A stretch of 6,616 bases of DNA from SIG78 sp045533055 (GTDB lineage Bacteria > Verrucomicrobiota > Lentisphaeria > Victivallales > Victivallaceae): the NCBI GenBank assembly GCA_045533055.1, contig JAZSHD010000238.1:1-6616 (forward strand), written 5' to 3'. The translations under genes were made by a program, and so were the position numbers. Positions 1 to 6,611 of this stretch are shown one piece after another (the stretch's first letter is position 1; each line of letters opens with the position of its first letter). The notes beneath the pieces were generated by a model, which was given only the letters and a program-made list of their open reading frames with translations, had not been told where the DNA came from and did not search any database.

Positions 1-875
1 TTTTACCAGAATATGTCGGATATTTTTTGAGAACTCCTTTGTTTAGATCAAAATTTGTGGCATTTTCAACGATGACGACAAGAGCCAGTTTGCGCAATGA
101 AGATTTGCTTGCAATGGAAATCTCGCTGCCGCCGATTGAGGAGCAGCGGAAGATTGCGGATATTTTGTCGGCTTATGATGATTTGATTGAGAACAACCGG
201 AAACAGATCAGACTTCTGGAAGAAGCCGCCCAGCGGCTCTATAAAGAATGGTTCATCGACCTCCGCTTCCCCGGCCACGAAACCACCCCCATCACCAACG
301 GCATCCCCGAAGGCTGGGAGAGAAAGCCTATTTCAGCTATCGCGGAATATTTAAACGGTTTTGCTTTTAAGCCATCAGATTGGCAAAAGGAGGGAAAACC
401 TATCATTAAAATAAAAGAAATGAATCAAGGCATTTCAGACGATACTCCGAGAAACAATGGAGACTGTATTCCAGCAAAGTATCTGATAAAAGCAGGGGAT
501 ATTCTTTTTTCTTGGTCTGCTACACTATCTGTTATGATTTGGAATCAAGAAGATGGTTGGCTTAATCAACATCTTTTTAAAGTAACTCCTGCTGCCGGAA
601 TCTCACGTGAGTTTGTTTTGCAAGCTATATCTAATACCTTGTCAGAATTTCAAAACTTAACAACCGGGGCAACTATGAAACATATTCAGCGAGGCAAGCT
701 TGATGAAGTGTTTGTGAATGTTCCCAAATCAACTGTAATGAATATGTTTTTTTCTCATACAGAGCCTATTAGAAATAAGATATTAACGCTGTCTTCAAAA
801 ATTAAAAATGCGATGGAAACTCGTGATCGCTTATTACCAAAGTTGATGACTGACGGATTGGAGGTCAATAGATGA
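1..875 (+). CDS. hsdS: Type I restriction-modification specificity subunit HsdS, 3' part (5' end outside window)
   Basis: HsdS recognises the target DNA sequence for the type I methylase and restriction complex. The frame is open to the left edge (first full codon at base 3, reading LPEYVGYFLRTP), so the gene begins upstream; the TTG at 27 is not a real start. Counting residues from that TTG, 1-33 are the tail of TRD1. Residues 34-85 are the central conserved region with the typical LPPIEEQRKIADIL start, a coiled-coil helix (DDLIENNRKQIRLLEEAAQRL) and the READY-type EWFIDLRFPGHE ending. Residues 92-235 are TRD2, opening GIPEGW and containing the KAGDILFSW and NQHLFKV segments usual in these domains. 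Residues 236-280 are the distal helix ending RDRLLPKLM. The two TRDs are AT-rich while the central region is GC-rich (see findings). The stop codon overlaps the next gene's ATG. HsdM should lie upstream. Family assignment is secure; the recognised DNA sequence cannot be read from the protein. Confidence 0.95.
   Translation, partial: LPEYVGYFLRTPLFRSKFVAFSTMTTRASLRNEDLLAMEISLPPIEEQRKIADILSAYDDLIENNRKQIRLLEEAAQRLYKEWFIDLRFPGHETTPITNGIPEGWERKPISAIAEYLNGFAFKPSDWQKEGKPIIKIKEMNQGISDDTPRNNGDCIPAKYLIKAGDILFSWSATLSVMIWNQEDGWLNQHLFKVTPAAGISREFVLQAISNTLSEFQNLTTGATMKHIQRGKLDEVFVNVPKSTVMNMFFSHTEPIRNKILTLSSKIKNAMETRDRLLPKLMTDGLEVNR
860..864 (+). promoter_or_regulatory. Shine-Dalgarno site of the 417-residue gene, inside the end of hsdS
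   Basis: GGAGG lies 7 nt before the ATG at 872, within the last codons of hsdS. It fixes the start of the next gene at the ATGA overlap (ATG 872-874, TGA 873-875) and suggests translational coupling: ribosomes finishing hsdS can restart directly on the next gene. Confidence 0.75.
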
Positions 876-2125
876 TTTTTACATTGCATATCAAATGCGT
901 AAATCGAAAAGAAATTGTACAAAAACGACGTCTGATACATAATCAACCGGATGAGTTTTATGAGTCGGCAACTCCTTTTAATAGAGTTGCTTATATTGAC
1001 ACAGATAAATTATCGCCTAAAGAACGTGTTTTTTTTGATATTGCTTACTGGCGTTATCAAAAGTTTAACGACTCCTCTTTATTTCTGTCAATCTTAAATT
1101 TTTTCAGCAATGACAAAAATAGTGTTGATGTGGATAATACCAAACACAAACATGTTGCGGCATTAGATAATTATTTTGAAGACGAAAATGGCAATCCATT
1201 AACTATTCACGAATATAGGCGTTTGCTGGGAGTTCGTTCACTCAAAGAAACGATAGAAATGCATCAAGACATTTTTGAAGATTTTCTAATGCGTCCCCCT
1301 GAGTATGACAATATAAAACCAGAGCAAATTCATTTGACCCCCAATGACATTAAACAGTTAAAAGCCTTAATTTGTCTTGTGCAAAAATTACACGGCTCGC
1401 CTTTTTGCAGAGCGAAATTAGAAATAACTTATAAAGGCAATAAATGGTGTTTGAATAAAACGTTCAGCAATTCTCAACTGGATTCTGCAATATTAAAATT
1501 CAGACAATTATCCATGGAAACGGAGAGTACTTACTTTGATGCTATAGTAAATATTGTTTGCAATCCCCAAAAGATTGAACACCCTATTCGTCAAGAATTT
1601 GTTAAACAACGGGCTGAATATAGAAAAATTGTAAATATGCCAATATCCAGTCTTGATTTGATCTTGAACAAAGCGATAGCTCCACAGGCAAATTCTATTG
1701 TTCCAACTTGTCTAGAATTGATTAAAGCTGGACTTTATACCGGAATGATTCATCAGGGAAAAACTGATGATTGGGCAGCCAAAACACGAATAATGGATTT
1801 ATTAAAAAGCGAAGAGGTTTTTCAATACGCTTTTTTTGTTCTTATACGAAAATTACTTAATGTTATGGTTATAACCATGTCTGATATGATAAAAGTACTT
1901 TGGGCAACTGAGCAGGATTTATCAACTCATTCTGATTATGAACCAACTAATCAAGAGATTTCGTTTTGCAATTTTCTTCAGGAAAAAAAGCACGAGTTAG
2001 CTAGTTACATCTGCGAAGAAAACGGACAAACCGCAAGCAAGGTAAAATTTTATCTTGAATCAGCAAAACAGGAAATTATTGATAGATTTAAGTTTCCTGA
2101 AAATGTTTTTGGGACAAACTTGTGA
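872..2125 (+). CDS. Unrecognised 417-residue protein within the hsd operon
   Basis: I do not recognise this family. The start at 872 is well supported by GGAGG 7 nt upstream and the 4-nt ATGA overlap with hsdS. There is no signal peptide and no convincing membrane segment; residues 319-340 are hydrophobic but carry Arg and Lys, more like a buried amphipathic helix, so a soluble cytoplasmic protein is likely. By eye, residues 1-80 are mixed with several aromatic residues (FFDIAYWRYQKF). Residues 84-105 are polar and likely a loop. Residues 112-175 look helical. Residues 180-235 look strand-rich (AKLEITYKGNKWCLNK, YFDAIVNIVC). Residues 238-417 look mostly helical. I find no Walker, HNH, PD-ExK, PLD or HEPN-type Rx4-6H motif that I would trust. 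Sampled stretches are about 35-38% GC, below fic and hsdR, which fits later acquisition. Its position between hsdS and a Fic gene suggests a defence or regulatory accessory role, but that is inference only. Confidence 0.85.
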   Translation: MIFTLHIKCVNRKEIVQKRRLIHNQPDEFYESATPFNRVAYIDTDKLSPKERVFFDIAYWRYQKFNDSSLFLSILNFFSNDKNSVDVDNTKHKHVAALDNYFEDENGNPLTIHEYRRLLGVRSLKETIEMHQDIFEDFLMRPPEYDNIKPEQIHLTPNDIKQLKALICLVQKLHGSPFCRAKLEITYKGNKWCLNKTFSNSQLDSAILKFRQLSMETESTYFDAIVNIVCNPQKIEHPIRQEFVKQRAEYRKIVNMPISSLDLILNKAIAPQANSIVPTCLELIKAGLYTGMIHQGKTDDWAAKTRIMDLLKSEEVFQYAFFVLIRKLLNVMVITMSDMIKVLWATEQDLSTHSDYEPTNQEISFCNFLQEKKHELASYICEENGQTASKVKFYLESAKQEIIDRFKFPENVFGTNL

Positions 2126-2137
2126 GGAAAGACCTAT

Positions 2138-3016
2138 ATGAGCAATAAGATTTCAATCCGATTCTTTAATGACCGGGAGGTCCGGGCGGCTTGGGATGAT
2201 TCAGCCAATCAATGGCTGTTCTCTGTTGCCGATATTGTCGGCGTTTTGACCGAAAGCGTTAATCCGCGCAAGTATTGGAGCGTTCTCAAATCACGCCTCA
2301 AAAAGACCAATCCCGAGTTGACTACAAATTGTAGTCAACTGAAAATGACTGCTTCTGACGGGAAACGCTATCTGACTGATTGTCTTACCCAACAGGATAT
2401 TCTCATTTTGATTGAGCATATTCCCAGCCGTCATGCCGCTAAATTTATCAAATGGTTCACTTACAGTGACGATACCATCGACGGCAAAAGTCGCACCAAA
2501 GCCTATGCTCTCTTTGAAAGCGGTATTCTTTCTTCAATGGAGCCGGGAACGGTAAAATGCTTGCAGCAGATCCACGCTTATCTCTTTGGTGGGTTGTATG
2601 AATTCGCTGGACAAATCCGGGATAAAAATATCAGCAAGGGCGGTTTCACCTTTGCCAATGCCCTTTATTTTTCTACTATTCTGCCCAACATCGAGAATAT
2701 GCCGGAATCTTCTTTTGAAGAGATCATCAACAAGTATGTGGAAATGAATGTCGCTCATCCCTTTATGGAAGGTAACGGGCGTTCCACCCGTATCTGGCTG
2801 GACTTGATGCTCAAACGCTCTTTGAAACAATGTATCGACTGGAGTTTGGTCAATAAAAAGGCTTACCTTGAAGCGATGCGAAAAAGTGTCGTTGACAGTT
2901 CCGATTTGAAAGCTCTGCTGAAAGTTGCTGTGACCGACAAAATCGACGACCGGGAAATGTTTATGAAAGGTATTGATTACTCTTACTATTACGAGAGCGA
3001 TTCGGATGAGATTTAA
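2138..3016 (+). CDS. Bro-N/antirepressor-like domain fused to a class III Fic protein adenylyltransferase
   Basis: Fic enzymes transfer AMP from ATP to hydroxyl side chains of target proteins; bacterial toxin members modify targets such as DNA gyrase and topoisomerase IV. Residues 4-108 match the Bro-N/phage-antirepressor-type domain (WLFSVADIVGVLTES, YWSVLKSRLKK, TTNCSQLKMTASDGKRYLTD), probably DNA-binding. Residues 118-265 are the Fic fold: IHAYLFGGLYEFAGQIR, then the flap ISKGGFTFAN, then the complete catalytic motif HPFMEGNGRSTR at 207-218 with the catalytic His207. The C-terminus has DREMFMKGID followed by SYYYES; Ser282 and Glu286 fit the inhibitory (S/T)xxxE(G/N) helix of class III (NmFic-like) proteins, with Ser where Gly or Asn is usual. 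That would explain why no separate antitoxin is obvious. AGGA at 2125-2128 sits 9 nt before the ATG, and the gap to the upstream gene is 12 nt. The domain calls are firm; the cellular target and the defence role are unknown. Confidence 0.92.
   Translation: MSNKISIRFFNDREVRAAWDDSANQWLFSVADIVGVLTESVNPRKYWSVLKSRLKKTNPELTTNCSQLKMTASDGKRYLTDCLTQQDILILIEHIPSRHAAKFIKWFTYSDDTIDGKSRTKAYALFESGILSSMEPGTVKCLQQIHAYLFGGLYEFAGQIRDKNISKGGFTFANALYFSTILPNIENMPESSFEEIINKYVEMNVAHPFMEGNGRSTRIWLDLMLKRSLKQCIDWSLVNKKAYLEAMRKSVVDSSDLKALLKVAVTDKIDDREMFMKGIDYSYYYESDSDEI
2316..2340. repeat. Perfect 25-bp palindrome inside the Bro-N-Fic coding sequence
   Basis: The arms are AGTTGACTACAA (2316-2327) and its exact reverse complement TTGTAGTCAACT (2329-2340) around a single A at 2328. 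In mRNA this can form a 10-bp stem with an AAAUU loop, about 180 nt after the start codon. It encodes the LTTNCSQL stretch of the Bro-N domain. No T-run follows, so it is not a standard terminator. It could be an operator, an mRNA structure, or a by-product of the conserved peptide. Confidence 0.85.
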
Positions 3017-3034
3017 GAATATGGAGAAAAATAA

Positions 3035-6000
3035 ATGAGTTACGAGTATTCTGAAAATATTCTGGTGCAGGAAAGCGCGGGTGAGCTGCTCCAGAATGAA
3101 CTGGGTTGGGAGGTCAAGTTCGCTTACAATACCGAAAAACTCGGTATCGACGGAACTTTCGGCCGAAAAAGTTATCGTGAAATCCTGCTCTCACGCTATT
3201 TCCGGAGCAAATTGCAGGAGTTAAATCCCTGGATCACACCCGCACAGATTGATGAAGCCCAAAAGAAACTCGAAACTCATCTTGCTTCTGCCTCTTTATT
3301 GCAGATCAATGAAGAAAAATATTTTCTCATCCGCGACGGTATTCCCGTAACCGTCAGACTTGCCAACGGCAAAGTCACCACCCGCAATGTTCGTATTATT
3401 GATTTTCAGAATCCGGAAAACAACCATTTTCTTGCCATCAAAGAGCTCAAAATTCACGGTGCACTTCACCGGCGCCGCACCGATATTGTTGGTTTTGTCA
3501 ATGGTCTGCCGCTGTTATTTATGGAATTCAAAGCGGTCAATGTTGATGTTCAGGACGCCTTTACCCACAACTTTACCGATTATCAGGATACTATCCCGCA
3601 GCTCTTTTATTACAATGCTTTTCTGATCTTGAGCAATGGTCATCACGCCAAAGTCGGCACTCTCGGCAGCAAGTATGAGTTTTTCCACGAATGGAAACGC
3701 CTTAAAGAGCAAGACTCCGGTTGTGTTGAACTGCAAACTATGCTCCGCGGTATCTGCCGTAAAGATACTTTTATTGACTTACTGGAAAACTTTATCCTCT
3801 TTGACCATTCCGGCGGTCGTACAGCAAAAATTCTTGCCCGCAACCACCAGTATCTGGGCGTTAATGAAGCTGTCGAAGCCTACAAGAACCGCAGCCTCAA
3901 AGATGGTAAACTTGGCGTTTTCTGGCATACACAAGGCAGCGGAAAAAGTTATTCGATGCTTTTTCTGGCTCAAAAAATCCGCCGCAAATTTGCCGGTTCG
4001 CCGACCATTATTATTTTGACAGACCGTGATGAACTCAACACTCAAATCAGCGATACTTTTGAAAATTGCGGTATGCTCGGCTCGGTGAAAGCTTCACAAT
4101 TTATCGCTTCCAGCGGTTCTGATCTGGTGGAAAAGCTCAAAGGCAATCCCAGTTTTATTTTTACGCTTATTCAGAAATTCAACCAGCCTGATTTGCCTTC
4201 AATCACACCGGATCACGATATTATCATTATGTCCGATGAGGCTCACCGCAGTCAATATGGAATTTTTGCTGAAAATATGTGCAGGCTGCTGCCGACCGCT
4301 TCCCGAATCGGTTTTACCGGAACTCCGCTGCTTTCCACGGATAACATTACCGAACGGACTTTCGGTGGTTATGTTTCGATCTACGACTTCAAGCGGGCGG
4401 TCGAAGATGGTGCAACTGTGCCTTTGTATTACGAAAACCGCGGCGAAAAAATCCTTGATATAGAAAATCCGGAGATCAACGACCGTATTCTTGAAGCTAT
4501 TGAAAACGCTGATCTTGACCCCAAGCAGCAGGAAAAGCTTGAACGGGAATTTGCCAAAGAGATCCACCTGCTGACAGCGGAACCCCGCTTGGACTCCATT
4601 GCAAAGGATTTTGTGGATCATTATTCCGATCTCTGGAATTGCGGTAAAGCAATGTTTGTATGTCTGAACAAAGTTACTTGTGTAAGAATGTTTAACCTTG
4701 TGCAGAAATACTGGCAGCAGAAAATTGCGGACTTGGAATATCAACTCAAGCATGACTCTTCGCAACAGGAAGCTCAAGAGCTTGCCCGCAAAATCAAATG
4801 GATGCACGACACCGAAATGGCGGTAGTTATCAGCCAGGAGCAAAATGAAATAAAAGTTTTTCAAAAGTGGGGGCTGGACATTATACCTCACCGCGAAAAA
4901 ATGGAAAAACGGAAACTGGATAAGGATTTCAAAAATTCAGAACATCCTTTCCGGGTGGTTTTTGTATGTGCAATGTGGCTGACCGGTTTTGATGTGAAAT
5001 CTCTTTCCTGTTTATATTTGGATAAACCGCTCAAAGCGCATACTCTGATGCAGACTATTGCCCGGGCAAACCGCGTGAATGCGGGTAAAACCAACGGCTT
5101 GATTGTGGATTATATCGGTATTGTAAAAGCTCTGCGTAAAGCTCTTGCGGATTACACCAGCAACAAAAACCGTTCTGGTGATGATCCGACCATCGACAAA
5201 GCAGAGTTGATTGCCAAGATCAATGAAATCATTGCCCGGACAGACAATTTCTTGCAATCGCACGATTTTTCGTTATCGAACTTGTCTGCTGCCAGCGGTT
5301 TTGAAAAAGTCCATTTGCTGCAAACTGCCGCCAATCTATTGTGTGCGGCTTTGGAAATAAAAAAAGAGTTTCAGGCTGGAGCCGGTGAATTGGAGCGTTT
5401 ATGGCGATATCTCGGACAGGATGAAATCACTCCGCAAATGCGTTCTGCAAGAAACGCCATTCACGCCATCAATCAGGAACTAAACAAAAAACGCCGGTAT
5501 GCGGACAATACCGATTTGATGGTTGAGTTAAACAAGATTATAAATGATTATATCCAAACAGAATCACAATCAGCCAGCGGAACTGCCCGGCAGTTCGATA
5601 TCAGCCAGATTGATTTCGATCTGCTGCGGAAAGAGTTTGCCAAGGTCAAAAACAAAAACCTTGTATTGAGAGATTTGGAAGCACTCGTAGAAAAGCGTTT
5701 GCAAGGGATGCTACTCAACAGCCCGGAACGGATAAATTATTATGAACGTTACAGGGAAATAATAGAGTCCTACAATACCGAGCAAAATCAGGTTACAATC
5801 GAAAAAACGTTTATGGAACTGATGGCTCTTTCCAACGATTTGGACAGCGAACAGCAACGGTATATCCGCGAAGGTTTCAGCAGTGATGAGGAGTTATCGG
5901 TTTACGACTTGCTTTTTAAAGATAATCTCTCTAAAAACGATATAAAAGCCATCAAAAAAATTTCGGTGGATTTGCTCTCTAAAATCAAAGAAAAAATTGC

Positions 6001-6169
6001 AGAACTTGATCACTGGCGGGATAAATCAGACACGCAAGCGATCGTCAGCAATCTTATCCGCGATTCATTATTTATTTCGCTCCCGCAGAGTTACGATGAC
6101 CAAAGCATCAACCGTTATACCTGTTTGATATACGAACATGTTTATAACCGCTATCCGGCTATCGTGTGA
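3035..6169 (+). CDS. hsdR: Type I restriction enzyme endonuclease/translocase subunit HsdR
   Basis: HsdR joins the HsdM-HsdS methylase, translocates DNA using ATP and cuts unmodified DNA far from the recognition site. The 1044 residues are full length, close to EcoR124I HsdR. The N-terminal PD-(D/E)xK nuclease shows Asp150 in RRTDIVGF, then Glu164 and Lys166 in FMEFKAVN, followed by a QxxxY motif (Gln189-Tyr193). The SF2 motor has Walker A GSGKS at 301-305, LTDRDELNTQ near 328, DEAH at 401-404, TGTP at 428-431, the motif V region LTGFDVKSL at 649-657, and motif VI QTIARANR at 673-680 with Arg677 and Arg680. Residues from about 720 to the end are a helical C-terminal region, probably for assembly with the methylase. 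GGAG at 3023-3026 lies 8 nt before the ATG, and the gap to fic is 18 nt, so it is probably the last gene of the operon. All core catalytic residues are present, so it is predicted to be active. Confidence 0.97.
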   Translation: MSYEYSENILVQESAGELLQNELGWEVKFAYNTEKLGIDGTFGRKSYREILLSRYFRSKLQELNPWITPAQIDEAQKKLETHLASASLLQINEEKYFLIRDGIPVTVRLANGKVTTRNVRIIDFQNPENNHFLAIKELKIHGALHRRRTDIVGFVNGLPLLFMEFKAVNVDVQDAFTHNFTDYQDTIPQLFYYNAFLILSNGHHAKVGTLGSKYEFFHEWKRLKEQDSGCVELQTMLRGICRKDTFIDLLENFILFDHSGGRTAKILARNHQYLGVNEAVEAYKNRSLKDGKLGVFWHTQGSGKSYSMLFLAQKIRRKFAGSPTIIILTDRDELNTQISDTFENCGMLGSVKASQFIASSGSDLVEKLKGNPSFIFTLIQKFNQPDLPSITPDHDIIIMSDEAHRSQYGIFAENMCRLLPTASRIGFTGTPLLSTDNITERTFGGYVSIYDFKRAVEDGATVPLYYENRGEKILDIENPEINDRILEAIENADLDPKQQEKLEREFAKEIHLLTAEPRLDSIAKDFVDHYSDLWNCGKAMFVCLNKVTCVRMFNLVQKYWQQKIADLEYQLKHDSSQQEAQELARKIKWMHDTEMAVVISQEQNEIKVFQKWGLDIIPHREKMEKRKLDKDFKNSEHPFRVVFVCAMWLTGFDVKSLSCLYLDKPLKAHTLMQTIARANRVNAGKTNGLIVDYIGIVKALRKALADYTSNKNRSGDDPTIDKAELIAKINEIIARTDNFLQSHDFSLSNLSAASGFEKVHLLQTAANLLCAALEIKKEFQAGAGELERLWRYLGQDEITPQMRSARNAIHAINQELNKKRRYADNTDLMVELNKIINDYIQTESQSASGTARQFDISQIDFDLLRKEFAKVKNKNLVLRDLEALVEKRLQGMLLNSPERINYYERYREIIESYNTEQNQVTIEKTFMELMALSNDLDSEQQRYIREGFSSDEELSVYDLLFKDNLSKNDIKAIKKISVDLLSKIKEKIAELDHWRDKSDTQAIVSNLIRDSLFISLPQSYDDQSINRYTCLIYEHVYNRYPAIV

Positions 6170-6179
6170 TATTTGAGCA

Positions 6180-6200
6180 AGGTAGCAGATTTCTGCACCT
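6180..6200 (+). other. Stem-loop just after hsdR, possible weak transcript end
   Basis: AGGT (6180-6183) pairs with ACCT (6197-6200), and GCAGA (6185-6189) with TCTGC (6192-6196), leaving one bulged A at 6184 and a tiny loop. It begins 11 nt after the hsdR stop. There is no T-run after it, so intrinsic termination is doubtful; it could instead protect the mRNA 3' end. Confidence 0.35.
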
Positions 6201-6300
6201 ACAAATAAAAAGCACTGCCTAATATTGTTAAAACGCAAGATATTGCCGATTTTTTATAAAAATCCATTCCGGATTGATGGTTTTGTTTTCCTGTGTTTTA

Positions 6301-6326
6301 TTTCCGTTTTGAGCTTAAAACGGAAA
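6301..6326. repeat. 26-bp near-perfect inverted repeat
   Basis: TTTCCGTTTT (6301-6310) is the exact reverse complement of AAAACGGAAA (6317-6326). The six-base centre GAGCTT itself holds the palindrome AGCT, and the flanking G and T can form a wobble pair in RNA on the + strand. No T-run follows on either strand. Its role is unknown. Confidence 0.7.
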
Positions 6327-6361
6327 CGGAAATTTGCAAAACGGCAAAATTACTATGGTAT

Positions 6362-6395
6362 AAAAAAGGCGGCTGGCACAGTTGCCAACCGCCTT
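6362..6395 (-). terminator. Factor-independent terminator for minus-strand transcription
   Basis: On the minus strand the stem is AAGGCGGTTGGCA, then loop ACTG, then TGCCAGCCGCCTT, with 13-bp arms and one mismatch (6373 against 6388). It is followed directly by a run of T residues (A run at 6362-6367 on +). It begins 13 nt after the stop of the minus-strand helix-turn-helix remnant, which supports that reading frame as once real. Read on the + strand the stem is followed only by the weak TTATGTTT, so it may also slow transcripts from hsdR, but less well. Confidence 0.85.
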
Positions 6396-6408
6396 ATGTT
6401 TGTAACGC

Positions 6409-6549
6409 TTATCCCTTCTTTTTGTCCACATTGAGCCAGTTGCGGATCGTACGCCCGGTCGTTCCGAACAAGCGGCCGATCTCATCTTGGTTCAATCCAT
6501 ACTTTTCGCTGTATCCCTGAATCAGCAAGCGACGCAATTCCTGTGTTTC
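6409..6549 (-). pseudogene. 3' remnant of a helix-turn-helix protein gene
   Basis: Read on the minus strand, 46 codons before a TAA stop (6409-6411) encode a helix-turn-helix: YGLNQDEIGRLFGTTGRTIR followed by NWLNVDKKKG, the pattern of DNA-binding domains in regulators, recombinases and transposases. The frame is broken at its 5' side by an in-frame TAA at 6550-6552, with another TGA further up, and there is no ATG in the open part. TTG or CTG codons (for example a TTG about 10 nt after an AGGA) could start a roughly 40-residue peptide, but this is weak. The terminator immediately downstream says that a gene really ended here. It is best read as the tail of a gene truncated by insertion, deletion or frameshift near 6548. 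I cannot name the parent family. It converges on hsdR. Confidence 0.65.
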
Positions 6550-6568
6550 TTACACACTGGTAGAAATG

Positions 6569-6601
6569 TTGTAAAAACCTTTGAGTCAACGAGTTTTACA
6601 A
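6569..6601. repeat. 33-bp nested palindrome at the window edge, operator-like
   Basis: The outer arms TTGTAAAA (6569-6576) and TTTTACAA (6594-6601) share one centre (6585) with an inner odd palindrome TTGAGTCAA (6581-6589). One further C/G pair (6579, 6591) brings it to 13 of 16 symmetric positions. The concentric layout is typical of a dimer- or tetramer-binding operator or a recombination site rather than a terminator. Confidence 0.6.
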
Positions 6602-6602
6602 A

Positions 6603-6611
6603 ATAATAGCA
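6603..6611 (-). promoter_or_regulatory. Possible extended -10 promoter element, minus strand
   Basis: The minus strand reads TGCTATTAT, one mismatch from the extended -10 consensus TGnTATAAT. A start site would fall inside the adjacent 33-bp palindrome, upstream of the helix-turn-helix remnant. Any -35 element lies outside the window. AT-rich DNA gives such matches by chance, so this is tentative. Confidence 0.2.

Larger units (their letters stand above)
6170..6361. other. Non-coding stretch after hsdR with no gene seen
   Basis: I see no convincing coding region here on either strand. It is AT-rich and contains two annotated inverted repeats, a short AT-only hairpin (GATTTTT with AAAAATC, 6248-6264), and a 6-bp tandem repeat (ACGGAA twice, 6320-6331) directly after the second inverted repeat. 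No canonical GC-stem-plus-T-run terminator for hsdR is visible. Confidence 0.6.

Noticed and set aside
27..875. TTG at 27 as the start of a complete 282-residue hsdS
   Set aside because: The same frame stays open to the left edge and encodes a TRD1-like tail before the TTG, so this is the 3' part of a longer gene.
1865..1878. 14-bp perfect palindrome ATGGTTATAACCAT inside the unknown gene
   Set aside because: Seven-base arms with no spacer are expected by chance at nearly once in a window this size, and nothing around it suggests function.
2321..2335. BlaI/MecI or CopY-type operator within the fic palindrome (TACA/TGTA core)
   Set aside because: Those operators have a two-base spacer between TACA and TGTA; here it is three, it lies inside a coding region, and no such regulator or target gene is nearby.
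4199..4891. Long minus-strand open frame (230 codons) opposite hsdR
   Set aside because: It is a shadow of the hsdR reading frame; the translation has no recognisable domain and hsdR motifs on the + strand account for the region.
6225..6520. Two overlapping + strand open frames of about 70 codons after hsdR
   Set aside because: They run through the inverted repeat, the terminator hairpin and the antisense of the helix-turn-helix remnant, have no good ribosome site, and encode low-complexity unlikely protein.
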